A stretch of 64,000 bases of DNA from Pseudomonas abietaniphila (GCF_900100795.1 NZ_FNCO01000013.1:1-64000); one strand, 5' to 3'; shown: positions 37,628 to 46,611, counted from the stretch's first letter. Numbers and translations: made by a program. Notes: generated by a model from the letters alone, not told the origin.

Positions 37628-38283
37628 GTCGGAATGAGCCGGTAACCCATGCCACGCACGGTCTCAATGAAATCGCGGCCGAGCTTCTTGCGCAACCGAC
37701 TGATGTAGACCTCGATGGTGTTGCTCTCGATTTCCGCACCAAACGCGTAAAGCCGCTCCTCAAGCTGTGTCTTGGACAGCAATGCACTGGGCCGCTGGAT
37801 GAACGCTTCAAACAAGGCCCACTCGCGGGCGGTGAGCTCAATGCTGTCACCCTGACGCGAGACTGTGCGCGCGCTCATGTCAATCTGCAGCCCTGCGACG
37901 TTTATTTGCGGGTTCGGATTGCCGCTGTAGCGTCTTGCTACCGCCGCCACCCTTGCCGAGAGTTCAAATAAGTCGAACGGCTTGACCAGGTAATCATCAG
38001 CACCGGCGTTCAAGCCGTCGATGCGATCGGAAATGCGATCCTGCGCCGTGAGGATAATCACCGGGGTGGCAACGCCAGCCATGCGTTGCTGCCGCAGGAA
38101 GTCCAGGCCACTGCCGTCCGGCAGCATGAGGTCGAGCAGTATGAGGTCGTAGGGTGTGGTGCCCATGCTGCTGCGGGCATGGGTTAGACGTTGTACCCAG
38201 TCCACGGCATGACCATCGTCGGCAATCTGTTCACGGACAGCCTCACCCAGCCCCGCCGCGTCCTCAACCAGTAATACCCTCAT
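37624..38283 (-). CDS. OmpR/PhoB-family response regulator
   Basis: A 219-aa regulator. The receiver domain has Asp51 ('LLDLMLPDG') and Lys101 ('LVKPFD'). The winged-helix domain ends with 'IEVYISRLRKKLGRDFIETVRGMGYRL'. It is of the QseB/PmrA subgroup. It is divergent from the DUF2271 gene, with about 125 bases between, the likely place of its operator. Direct repeats of the kind TGAATATTCAG (38340-38350) are possible binding or promoter elements there. Confidence 0.94.
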   Translation of the reverse strand: MRVLLVEDAAGLGEAVREQIADDGHAVDWVQRLTHARSSMGTTPYDLILLDLMLPDGSGLDFLRQQRMAGVATPVIILTAQDRISDRIDGLNAGADDYLVKPFDLFELSARVAAVARRYSGNPNPQINVAGLQIDMSARTVSRQGDSIELTAREWALFEAFIQRPSALLSKTQLEERLYAFGAEIESNTIEVYISRLRKKLGRDFIETVRGMGYRLIPT

Positions 38284-38408
38284 GGCAACTCCCTTATGTC
38301 GATGTGCAGAGCACCTTGAACGGTCTACATGAGGAGAATCTGAATATTCAGGTGGTTGTCAGGTTCAAGGTTCAGTCTCTGGTCTCAACGATAGAACAGG
38401 AGGCCACC

Positions 38409-38879
38409 ATGAATAAGACAATCGCCGCTGCCTGCCTGGTGGGTGCCTTGGCACTGCCGGGCCTTGCCTTGGCGCGTGAAGTGACCATGACCACGCAACT
38501 AAAGGATTATGGCGGCAATGATGCCTACCTCGCGATCTACGTCGTCGATGCCGGCGGTCATTACCAGAGAACCTTGTGGGTGGCAGGCAAGAAGGCCAAG
38601 TATTACCGCCACCTCTCAGACTGGGCGCGTGCCGGCGGGCTGGTGCACAGCGAGTTCGATGGCGTAACGGGCGCTAGCGTGGGCAGTGGGCGCACGTTGA
38701 AGGTCAGCGTGGAATTGGCAGACACATTAATCGACGCCGGTTACCAGGTCCGTATCGACAGCGCGGTGGAAAGCCAGCGCGAGGGGCGATCAGAGATCAC
38801 CGTTCCATTGACCAGGGACGGCGCAGGAAAAACGTCCAGCGGCACCGTTTATGTGAAGTCTTTCGTCTACGACTTGTAA
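38409..38879 (+). CDS. DUF2271 periplasmic protein, possible flavinylated electron carrier
   Basis: A 156-aa exported protein with signal peptide (residues 1-22, cleavage near 'ALA') and ribosome site AGGAGG. The DUF2271 domain follows. The segment 'FDGVTGAS' (Asp84 to Ser90) fits the ApbE flavinylation consensus Dgx(S/T)GA(T/S); FMN would be attached to the last residue, Ser90. It is first in an operon with a PepSY flavoprotein reductase and ApbE, so it probably receives electrons from the reductase. The modification is not proven. Confidence 0.82.
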   Translation: MNKTIAAACLVGALALPGLALAREVTMTTQLKDYGGNDAYLAIYVVDAGGHYQRTLWVAGKKAKYYRHLSDWARAGGLVHSEFDGVTGASVGSGRTLKVSVELADTLIDAGYQVRIDSAVESQREGRSEITVPLTRDGAGKTSSGTVYVKSFVYDL

Positions 38880-38903
38880 CCCGCCAGTGCCCGGAGGCTG
38901 AAT

Positions 38904-41099
38904 ATGCTGCGCCAGTTCCATTCATTGCCAGGTCTGATCGCCGCCTTGTTGGTCATGGTGTTGTCGATCAGCGGAGTGATCCTTTCGACCACTCCGGCGC
39001 TGGAGCGCTTGGGTGCGCCTCAGTACAGCGCCGGGCAAATCAATGTTGCGCAATTGGCCGGACGCGTAGCCGAGCACTTTACCGGTGTGGAGCAAATCCA
39101 GCGCAAGCCCTCCGGTGCTGTGATCGTTTCCTACACCCGCGACGGGAAAAGCGGCGCCGATCAAGTAGATCCCTCGACCGGCTCTGCGTTGGCCGCAGAC
39201 GTTCCCTCACCGTTTTTGCGCGTGGTCAAGGATCTGCACCGTTCGCTGCTCATGGGTTCGGCGGGACGTTTCGTGGCCTGCCTGGGCGCGGTATTCATGT
39301 TGGTGTTATCAGTGTCCGGCGCCTTACTGCTGGCCCGTCGCCAAGGTGGCTGGCGCAAGCTGTTGCGGCCATTGCGCGGTAGCTTCAATCAGCGGTGGCA
39401 CAGCGAAGTCGGGCGCCTGGCAATCGTAGGTCTCCTGCTCACCAGTGTGACAGGGGTGTACCTCTACGCTGTGACGTGCGGGGTGATCAGCGATGGCATA
39501 CAGAACGAACTGCCCATGCCTGCGCCAATCGATAATGGGCCGGTGTTACCGGTCGAGCATCTGGCGGCCTTGCAGCAGCTCGACCTCAACGATCTGCGAG
39601 AACTGATCTACCCACTCTCCAGCGACCCGCAGGCCATGTTTACCTTGGAAACGGCTGACGGGGACGGTTACGTTGACCGAACTCACGGAGCGCTGCTCGC
39701 TTACCAGGCCCATACTGCGAGCCAGCGGGTATATGAATGGATTTATCTTCTGCACACAGGCGACGGCCTGTGGTGGGTGGGTTTGATCCTGGGCATTTGC
39801 GCCTTGAGTGTGCCGCTGATGAGCGTGACCGGGATGCTCATATGGTGGCGACGGCGCTCAGCCCTGCCAGCCTCATTGATTAACAGTGCGGCGGACTCTG
39901 CGGACTGCGTGCTGTTAGTGGGCAGCGAGAACAATACCACCTGGGGGTTCGCCCATACCTTGCACCAGGCCCTTATTCAGGCTGGTTACAGGGTGCACAG
40001 CGCGCCAATGAATCAGTTAGCCAACGACTATCGTGCTGCTCGATTGGTTATCGTGCTGACAGCCACCCATGGCGAGGGCGGCGCTCCTGCGTGCGCCAAC
40101 CAGTTTTTACCTCGTCTGGCTCGCTCGGGCTTCATGCCGGGCATTAGTTTTGCGGTGCTGGGCTTTGGCGACCGACAATTCCCCGGCTTTTGCCAGTTTG
40201 CCGAAGACGTGCAGCAGGCATTGGTCGGCGCAGGCGGCTCACCGCTGCTGGAATTAGAGCGAATCAATCGTCAATCGGCCCAGGCGTTCACCCGATGGGG
40301 CGATGCACTCGGTGAGGCATTAGGGCAGCCAATCCGCTTGCAGCATAAGGTTCAGGGGCCCGCCACGCGCTGCTTGATATTAGTGGAGCGTGCGGCGTAT
40401 GGCGCACAGGTGGGAGCCCCCACTCATATTCTGCGATTCCGATCCGATGGCCAAAGCGACGGGGCCGCCCTGCCGCGCTATCAGGTCGGGGACCTACTGG
40501 GTATTCTGCCGCTTGGTCAATCAGTGCCACGTTTTTACTCCCTGGCCAGCAACACCGAAGATGGCGTGCTGGAGATTTGCGTGCGCAAGCATGAACAGGG
40601 CGTCTGCTCGGGCTACCTTCACGCCTTGCAAGTGGGCGAGCCAGTGCAAGCCTTCATTCAGCCTAACCCGCAATTCCGGCCAGCGTCGGGAGCGCATCCC
40701 CTCATCCTGATCGGCGCGGGAACCGGGATTGGGCCCTTGGCCGGCTTCATACGACACAACACCGCGCGCGCACCCATGCACTTGTATTGGGGAGGCCGGC
40801 ATCCCGCATCCGATTTCCTCTACGAACCCGAGCTCAAGAACTACTTGGCCGATAACCGTCTGACGGCCCTGCGCGCAGCATTTTCGCAAGCCAACGAGTG
40901 CCACTACGTGCAGGACACGTTGATCGGTGATGCTGCGCATTTGCGCCATCTAATCGGTAAAAACGCTCAGATCATGGTGTGCGGGGGCCGTGAAATGGCC
41001 AAGGGTGTGATGCACGCAGTCGATGAAATACTCGGCCCGCTGAACCTCAGCGTTCTGATTCTCAAGGCCCAAGGACGATACCGTGAAGATGTGTATTGA
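38904..41099 (+). CDS. PepSY-flavodoxin-FAD/NADPH oxidoreductase fusion
   Basis: A 731-aa inner-membrane flavoprotein. Residues 1-325 are a PepSY transmembrane domain with four helices (about 8-28, 127-147, 170-192, 285-310). Residues 335-480 are a flavodoxin-like FMN domain ('ATHGEGGAPACANQFLPRL', 'VLGFGDRQFPGFC'). Residues 490-731 are a sulfite-reductase-type module with the FAD motif RFYSLAS and NADPH motifs 'GAGTGIGPLAGF' and 'YWGGRHPASDF'. It can move electrons from cytoplasmic NADPH to the periplasm. Proteins of this type are called PepSY-associated TM/sulfite reductase flavoproteins and are linked to iron reduction. Confidence 0.9.
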   Translation: MLRQFHSLPGLIAALLVMVLSISGVILSTTPALERLGAPQYSAGQINVAQLAGRVAEHFTGVEQIQRKPSGAVIVSYTRDGKSGADQVDPSTGSALAADVPSPFLRVVKDLHRSLLMGSAGRFVACLGAVFMLVLSVSGALLLARRQGGWRKLLRPLRGSFNQRWHSEVGRLAIVGLLLTSVTGVYLYAVTCGVISDGIQNELPMPAPIDNGPVLPVEHLAALQQLDLNDLRELIYPLSSDPQAMFTLETADGDGYVDRTHGALLAYQAHTASQRVYEWIYLLHTGDGLWWVGLILGICALSVPLMSVTGMLIWWRRRSALPASLINSAADSADCVLLVGSENNTTWGFAHTLHQALIQAGYRVHSAPMNQLANDYRAARLVIVLTATHGEGGAPACANQFLPRLARSGFMPGISFAVLGFGDRQFPGFCQFAEDVQQALVGAGGSPLLELERINRQSAQAFTRWGDALGEALGQPIRLQHKVQGPATRCLILVERAAYGAQVGAPTHILRFRSDGQSDGAALPRYQVGDLLGILPLGQSVPRFYSLASNTEDGVLEICVRKHEQGVCSGYLHALQVGEPVQAFIQPNPQFRPASGAHPLILIGAGTGIGPLAGFIRHNTARAPMHLYWGGRHPASDFLYEPELKNYLADNRLTALRAAFSQANECHYVQDTLIGDAAHLRHLIGKNAQIMVCGGREMAKGVMHAVDEILGPLNLSVLILKAQGRYREDVY

Positions 41100-42054
41100 A
41101 GCGCAGCGCTACAGCCTCAATGGCGAAACCATGGGCACCCGTTACACAGCCGTTTTTTATGGCCCGGCTGGCTTCGACACTGCAGTCATCGCCCGCCGTC
41201 TGTCGCAGGCCGTGACCCAGGTGGATGAGCAGATGTCCACGTGGCGACCGCACTCCAATCTCAACCAATTGAACGCAGCAGACCTGCAACACTGGGTAGA
41301 CGTTCCTCGTCAATTGGCGTGTGTCCTGGCCTGCGCCGAACGGGTCAGGCACGAGTCCGAGGGTGCCTTCGACATCGCGGTGGGTGATCTGTCCAGCGCC
41401 TGGGGCTTCGGGCCGAACGCGCCGACGATAACCGCTGAGACCCTCGAGCCATTGCCCAGGTCTGTAATGCGGGTGAGCAGAGCAGAACTTGTCGTCGACC
41501 TAGAACGCAACCGGGTGTGTAAACATCAACCCTTGGTCCTCGACCTCAATGGGATCGCCAAGGGGTTCGCGGTGGACGAAATGGCCCGCTGCCTCAACGA
41601 AGCGGGCATCACCCGTTACCTGGTCGGCATCGATGGCGAAATGCGAGCGAGCGGGGTTAAACCAGACCACACGCCATGGGTGATCGCGGTGGAGAAACCG
41701 TGCCGGGGTATGCGCGACGTCATGGGTGTGATGGAGCTGGCCGACGCGGCCGTTGCAACTTCAGGCGACTATCGCCATTGGGTCGATGTGGCGGGCCGCT
41801 CTTATGCACACACCATGAACCCCGTCAGTGGTTTACCTGCGAGCAATAATCTGGCCTCCGTCAGCGTGATTGCCAGCAGTTGCATGCTCGCTGACGCTTG
41901 GGCAACAGCCTTGATGGTGCTGGGTGAAACGCAAGGGGTGAACCTTGCCCGCCAGCGCCGTATGGACGCCTTGTTCATCGTCAGGGAGGGTCAGGAACTC
42001 CGGGAGATTTCAGTTGTTGGAGGGAAGTTGCAAACGAGTGTTGAAACTGAATAA
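41083..42054 (+). CDS. apbE: FAD:protein FMN transferase (ApbE family)
   Basis: A 323-aa enzyme that attaches FMN from FAD to Thr/Ser of target proteins. Motifs include 'ETMGTRYTA' at the start, 'DLNGIAKGFAVD', 'VATSGDYRHW', 'AHTMNPVSGLP' and 'SCMLADAWATALMVLG'. The GTG at 41083 has AAGGA at good spacing; an ATG follows at 41089. It overlaps the reductase gene by 17 bases. No signal peptide or lipobox is visible, which is odd because the supposed targets are periplasmic. Confidence 0.92.
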   Translation: MKMCIEAQRYSLNGETMGTRYTAVFYGPAGFDTAVIARRLSQAVTQVDEQMSTWRPHSNLNQLNAADLQHWVDVPRQLACVLACAERVRHESEGAFDIAVGDLSSAWGFGPNAPTITAETLEPLPRSVMRVSRAELVVDLERNRVCKHQPLVLDLNGIAKGFAVDEMARCLNEAGITRYLVGIDGEMRASGVKPDHTPWVIAVEKPCRGMRDVMGVMELADAAVATSGDYRHWVDVAGRSYAHTMNPVSGLPASNNLASVSVIASSCMLADAWATALMVLGETQGVNLARQRRMDALFIVREGQELREISVVGGKLQTSVETE

Positions 42055-42314
42055 GCATCAATTGCGCAAGCGCCCTTGATAGTTTGCAAGCGAATACGGG
42101 GAATGGTTTAACGCAACGGAATAAGTGATGGGAAACATTGGTATTTACATTTTTATAATTGAGCGCTGATAAAAAAGTTGGCTGTCCAGCAGTGGTCAAT
42201 ACGTGTTGCACACTTTCAACTTGAACTTTACCCTGCCCCCACGAATTAAATACCGTGCCGTCATCATGCTGTGATCCGGCGTGATAAGTATTATTCCCAA
42301 CAGGAAGCAGGAAG

Positions 42315-43247
42315 ATGGAAAGACAAGAGGCCTTTGACGACCCGGAAGATGAGGCTTTCAGCCCGGGCGAGCGCGCTGCGGCGGCTTCGCGCTGCACATG
42401 GGTGAGCGTAGGGGTCAACCTCATGCTCTCGCTGGTTCAGATTGTCGTGGGAGTGTTTTCCAAGTCCCAAGGGCTTATTGCCGATGGCATTCATTCGCTG
42501 TCCGACCTCGTGGCGGACTTTGTCGTGCTCTTCGCCAGCCATAAGAGCAAAGAAGCCGCAGACGAACGCCACCCGTACGGGCATCTGCGCTTCGACACGG
42601 CCGCCTCTATGGTGCTGGGCCTGCTGCTGCTGGCGGTGGGTATGGGCATGATCGGTTCTGCGGTGCTCAAGCTTGAGACTCCCGCCGACATCCCGACGGT
42701 GCATTCAGCCGCGCTGTGGGTCGCATTCGCCGCCTTGGTCGCCAAGGAGGCCTTGTTTCGCTTCATGCTCTCAGTGGCCAGGAAGGTCAAGTCCAGCCTG
42801 TTGGTGGCCAACGCCTGGCACGCGCGCTCCGATGCCGCCTCCTCGCTGGTGGTCGGGTTGGGCATCGCTGGCAACCTGGCGGGGTATCCCATCCTTGACC
42901 CCATCGCGGCCCTGGTGGTGGGCGGCATGATTGCCAAAATGGGCTGGGGCTTTGCCTGGGGATCGTTGCATGACCTGATGGATCGTGCCGCAGACGAGCA
43001 GGAAGTTGCGACGATCCTCGACACCCTGCAGCAAACGCCCGGTATCAGAGGCGTGCACGACCTGCGCACGCGAAAAATGGGGGACATGATTGTGGTGGAT
43101 GCACATATCGAAGTGGACGCGTTCATCACTGTGGAACAAGGCCATGCCATCGCCGTGGCCGCTCGCGAAAATGTAATGCGCCGGCATCGTGTATTAAACC
43201 TGATGACCCACATTGACCCTTGGCATCGTCCTGATCTGGATCATTAA
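42315..43247 (+). CDS. cation diffusion facilitator (Zn/Fe/Mn efflux type)
   Basis: A 310-aa six-helix metal/proton antiporter. Metal site A residues are in helices 2 and 5: 'DGIHSLSDLVAD' (His60, Asp64) and 'WHARSDAASS' (His169, Asp173). A cytoplasmic C-terminal domain of about 85 residues ends with 'THIDP'. The 260-base gap upstream has no gene. It may be linked with the preceding redox operon through metal homeostasis, but it has its own leader. Confidence 0.9.
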   Translation: MERQEAFDDPEDEAFSPGERAAAASRCTWVSVGVNLMLSLVQIVVGVFSKSQGLIADGIHSLSDLVADFVVLFASHKSKEAADERHPYGHLRFDTAASMVLGLLLLAVGMGMIGSAVLKLETPADIPTVHSAALWVAFAALVAKEALFRFMLSVARKVKSSLLVANAWHARSDAASSLVVGLGIAGNLAGYPILDPIAALVVGGMIAKMGWGFAWGSLHDLMDRAADEQEVATILDTLQQTPGIRGVHDLRTRKMGDMIVVDAHIEVDAFITVEQGHAIAVAARENVMRRHRVLNLMTHIDPWHRPDLDH

Positions 43248-43258
43248 AATCGTGTAAT

Positions 43259-43869
43259 TTGTCCGGCCCCCCTCACAGTTTTTCTTCCACACAGCAGAGC
43301 GCTGAAAGCGCGCTTTACGATAAAAGCATGAGTGAACTGTCGCACGTCTTTTGTTTCATCGTACTTGTTATTAAAGGCTCTACCTATTTAAAAGCGACGC
43401 CAACAGTGCTCATTCAATCCACCGTTCTTAGACGTACCCCAACCGCCCGTCGGCTCTCTCAACCTCTGTCTGAGTACACAGGTATCTATCGTTACCACTT
43501 CGAAAACTTCGTGCTTCGGGTAATTGAGTTGGTGGATCGGGCACATCAATTGGTTGGTGTTTCTTTGCTGGGACCTTCAGAAAAATATGAGGCCATGGGA
43601 GGGAATACTTTGTTCAGAAAGCCATGAGAACAAAGCAACCTGAATTGCATAGTGCGTTGGGCGCGGTAGCAGAAGCAGTGAATAGCTACCGTGGACCTAG
43701 GAACGAGCTGATCCTCTCAAGCGCTTACTCTAGCCGAGAAATGGGGATATTCATGGGGGTCGAGCAACTCAGCGTGGATACCGGCTCCGTAGACATCAAC
43801 GAGCTCAAACGTGGTTACTCCTCTACAGCAGCTGCCGAAACCCCACCGAACATCCTGCCGATTTCATAG
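43259..43869 (+). pseudogene. decayed or split gene, possibly HEPN-like
   Basis: Two open frames meet at 43624-43627 (ATGA). The first ends '...YEAMGGNTLFRKP' and the second begins 'MRTKQPELHSALGAVAEAV'. Read together, 'YRYHFENFVLRVIELVDRAHQLV' plus 'VNSYRGPRNELI' gives a helical protein that resembles HEPN-type domains. The N-terminal part of the first frame (TTG at 43259) looks like non-coding sequence, and no ribosome site is seen. I take it as a remnant broken by a frameshift, though translational coupling is possible. Function unknown. Confidence 0.45.
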
Positions 43870-44215
43870 CGTTCACACTGGGCGAATGCGGCTCGGCCTT
43901 GTCGCGCAACGCCGGCAATACCTCGTGGGTCAGTCAATGCCTCAACGCTCGGTTTTCGGGGACGTAGTGGTGGACCAGTATGGCGAAGCGGCCGGATTCG
44001 CTGATGAGGAGTTGTTTGCTCCATTGGCCGTTGCTGTTTAGCCAGGCAGTGCGGCGCTGGTCTGGATCGAGTTTGTAGGTGGCGCGTTCGTCGAGGGGTT
44101 TGCCCATGAGGCGGGCGGTGTCCTGGAGGCAGAACCAGGCTTGGCTTTCGAGTTGGAGAGCGCGGAGTTGGCGGTGGTGGCGGATGAAGATTTGAGGTTC
44201 GAAGCAGTCGGTCAT
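43823..44215 (-). pseudogene. BRO-N domain (antirepressor-like) pseudogene with in-frame TGA
   Basis: The frame starts MTDCFEPQIFIRHHRQLRAL at 44215 with GAGG upstream. It shows BRO-N features: 'SQAWFCLQDTARLMGKPL', 'LLISESGRFAILVHHYVPENRALRH'. At codon 94 it has TGA. Directly after the stop the same frame continues 'LTHEVLPALRDKAEPH', the standard continuation (normally HWLTHEVLPALRD), to a TAG at 43823. A single TGG-to-TGA change explains the break. The 3' end overlaps the other pseudogene. Confidence 0.8.
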
Positions 44216-44330
44216 CGCCTCGTTTCCCTTTCCGGGTTAGCGATGGGGGTGGGGATTTGGGTTGATGCGATACCTGCACGGGTGAAGCTCCTTAGTTAAC
44301 GCTGACTCCAGTGTCGTCAAACAATGGGTA

Positions 44331-44401
44331 GCAGCTGTGCGAAGGTTGACGAACCGGCCTAAGGCTACCGGCAGACCCGAAGGTCTCCGACGCACAGCTG
44401 C
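44331..44401 (-). ncRNA. structured element upstream of the BRO-N pseudogene (candidate RNA)
   Basis: An 11-bp perfect outer stem (GCAGCTGTGCG/CGCACAGCTGC) encloses at least two hairpins. On the minus strand these are AGACC-TTCG-GGTCT, with a very stable C(UUCG)G loop, and GGTT-CGTC-AACC; GCC-TTA-GGC may form a third. The layout is that of a multi-branch RNA in the leader of the BRO-N gene. No known family is recognised. It could also be a DNA-level cruciform or mobile repeat. Confidence 0.5.
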
Positions 44402-44620
44402 CATAACACGTGCTGCAAGCGTAATAGCTCAAAGCATAGTTGGAGCGCTGTGCGCCTTAGTCTCAGATCGTCAAATCCGGTCGCTGATCACAACGACGGT
44501 GGGGAGGCTAACGTGGGCATTATTCGTCGAAAACCCGGCGGTGGAAATTCAGAAACGTCCTACAAATACCTTTGGATCTAGGTCTGCCTGGAAGGAACAA
44601 GTGGATTGGTTTTGCTGCCG
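44402..44620. other. gene-free stretch before the REP array
   Basis: I see no supported gene. A short plus-strand frame (GTG at 44514, 22 codons) has GGGAGG upstream but no other support. The sequence is probably remnant DNA. Confidence 0.45.
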
Positions 44621-45030
44621 GTTCCCGGCAGATCGCGGGACAAGCCACGCTCCTACGCCCTCAGGGCAGAGGCGGGATCGCGCCACGGTCATGCTTTTGA
44701 TTCTGGGCGAAGGTCTTGGGAGTTCGGCTTGGCGACCATATGGGGTTCCCGGCAGATCGCGGGCAGGCGCGCGTCTCCGCCCTCCGGGCAGAAGCGGGAT
44801 CGCGTCACGGCCCTGCTTTGATTCTGGGCGAAGCCCGTAGGAGTTCGGCTTGCCGACGATCTGAGGTTCCTGGCAGATAGCAGGCAAGCTTGCTTCTGCG
44901 CCCTCCGGGCAGAAGCGGGATCGCGCGACGGTCATGCTTTTGATTCTGGGCAAAGGCCGTGGGAGTTCGGCTTGCCGATACTCGGGCGTTCCCGGCAGAT
45001 CATGGGCAAGCGCGCTCCTACGGCCTCCGG
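44621..45030. repeat. tandem array of REP doublets, period about 122 bp
   Basis: Units begin with GTTCCCGGCAGAT-like sequence at 44621, 44744, 44865 and 44988 (spacings 123, 121, 123). Each unit has one REP in inverted orientation (GCGGGCAAGCGCGCTCCTAC-like) and one direct REP (GTRGGAGTTCGGCTTGCCGA, for example 44837-44856). Between them is a conserved linker (GCCCTCCGGGCAGAAGCGGG and TTTTGATTCTGGGC). About 3.4 copies are present, with 85-95% identity by eye. Confidence 0.88.
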
Positions 45031-45188
45031 GCAGAATCAAGAGCTAATTGAGTTGATCAGCAGAGCGCGAAGCTTTCAGCCAGCATCAAAAGCCGTAAGC
45101 CCGAATTCAACCACACGCCCTTTTTCATCCCCTTGCCCTGCAAAACCCCAGTTCTCAACTAGCCTGAAAATTGACTGATCCAGAGCGA

Positions 45189-45893
45189 ATGGACCAAACG
45201 TTTAACCTCGCTGATCGGATAAAAACAACAATGAAAGATCCCTATGCGTTCGGGTTTTATTGCGCCTTGTTCGCTCTTGCAGCGATGACAGGCGCGGTGT
45301 TCTACGAGTCCTACACGGGTGCCGGCTTTTCAGGGTCGGCACGAGCGTATGACGTCATCAATTCGTGTTCCGCGCTGGTGCAGGCGCTCGCGGCGATAGG
45401 CCTGGTGGGCCTGGCGTTCAAGGCCTACCGAGCGTGGAAGAACGAGATCATTCACAACAAGGCGCTGGGCATCATCTGGGATGCCAATGTCGCCTTTCGC
45501 GAAATCGAGTTGAGTTTCAACGAGTGGTTCTTCGGCCCAAATGCGGTGGACAAGGCCAACAGCGAAGGGTCGCGCATTACCTCGTTGCTGGCGGCCAGCC
45601 CGTTTGGCGCGAGCCTGCGCAGCTTCAAGAAGCAGTGCATCCTCATCGACAAGGTGGTGATCAAGGACGACTGGCAGTGGGTCAACCACGCCACGGAACT
45701 GGACATGCTGGCGCGCGTGCTGAGCATGGACGCCTTCCGCCCGACCACCAAGGCCAAGGAAACCGCCAACATTATCGACTTCCTCTACTCCCGCGAAGGG
45801 GAGGCGCTGAAACGCACTCAGGGTGAGTGGGAAATGCTGATGAAGGTGATCGAGAAAGACCTGGCGGCCCTGGAAGCCGAGTACAGCGAGTGA
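45189..45893 (+). CDS. hypothetical membrane protein with two N-terminal TM segments
   Basis: A 234-aa protein. TM segments lie at about residues 20-40 ('FYCALFALAAMTGAVFY') and 55-75 ('CSALVQALAAIGLVGLAF'), followed by a cytoplasmic helical domain of about 150 residues. The ATG at 45189 is preferred over a TTG at 45171; neither has a strong ribosome site. No family is recognised. It follows the REP array. Confidence 0.75.
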   Translation: MDQTFNLADRIKTTMKDPYAFGFYCALFALAAMTGAVFYESYTGAGFSGSARAYDVINSCSALVQALAAIGLVGLAFKAYRAWKNEIIHNKALGIIWDANVAFREIELSFNEWFFGPNAVDKANSEGSRITSLLAASPFGASLRSFKKQCILIDKVVIKDDWQWVNHATELDMLARVLSMDAFRPTTKAKETANIIDFLYSREGEALKRTQGEWEMLMKVIEKDLAALEAEYSE

Positions 45894-46005
45894 CCCTGCG
45901 CGACGTTGAAGCGCGATAGAACTGTTGGCGTACAGCTTTGGTCGAACGGCATGCCTTCCGCCGGATGACCCTGCGGCTAATCCCCTTTTGAGGCCGCTGG
46001 AGCTC

Positions 46006-46611
46006 ATGTTCGAACACGTCGACATCAATTATCTGCTGGCGAACTACGGCTATTGGGCTGTATTTATCGGCTGCCTGCTGGAAGGCGAAACCATGCTGAT
46101 CCTGGGAGGGTTGGCGGCTCACCAGACGGCCCTTCAATTGCCGCACGTCATCCTCATCGCCACGCTGGGCGGCATGCTGGGAGATCAGATTCTGTTCTGG
46201 ACCGGGCGTTACTTTGGCCCCCGGATCCTGCCTAAGCTGCACCGACAGCAATCGGCCATCGACCGGGTTTCCGACTTGATCAAGCGCTACCCCACCGCGT
46301 CGGTCTTCTCGGTGCGGTTTCTCTACGGCATGCGCCTCATCGGCCCGCTGGTGATCGGTGCGAGTCGCCTCTCCCCCGTCCGCTTCGCGCTGATCAATCT
46401 ACTGGGCGCCGCTGTGTGGGCGACGCTGTTCGTGATGGCGGGTTATTGGGCCGGCGAGGCGCTGGAGCATCTACTGGGGAATCTGAAGCCTTACCGCTTG
46501 CCGATTTTCATCGGTGTGGTTGTATTGGCCGCCGGGGTGGCGTTGTATCGCCATCATCGGGCTAAAGTCAAAGCCGCTCGCGGAGCGAACTCACAGGGAT
46601 CAACACGATGA
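46006..46611 (+). CDS. DedA/SNARE-associated family membrane protein
   Basis: A 201-aa inner-membrane protein. DedA motifs present are 'VFIGCLLEGETMLILGGLAAH' (N-terminal, with the acidic Glu) and 'FSVRFLYGMRLIGPLVIGASRL' (F-x-R-x(3)-G-x-R). DedA proteins are thought to flip lipid carriers and affect membrane potential. The ATG at 46006 has GGAG upstream. The stop overlaps the next gene start by 4 bases. Confidence 0.9.
   Translation: MFEHVDINYLLANYGYWAVFIGCLLEGETMLILGGLAAHQTALQLPHVILIATLGGMLGDQILFWTGRYFGPRILPKLHRQQSAIDRVSDLIKRYPTASVFSVRFLYGMRLIGPLVIGASRLSPVRFALINLLGAAVWATLFVMAGYWAGEALEHLLGNLKPYRLPIFIGVVVLAAGVALYRHHRAKVKAARGANSQGSTR

Noticed and set aside
44621..45030. CRISPR array suggested by regular repeats
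   Set aside because: Units of about 122 bp are similar over their whole length and contain REP palindromes; there are no unique spacers of constant length and no cas genes.
44549..45040. Minus-strand 163-codon open frame with internal amino acid repeats
   Set aside because: It is the translation of the REP tandem array; the repeats are nucleotide-level and there is no ribosome site.
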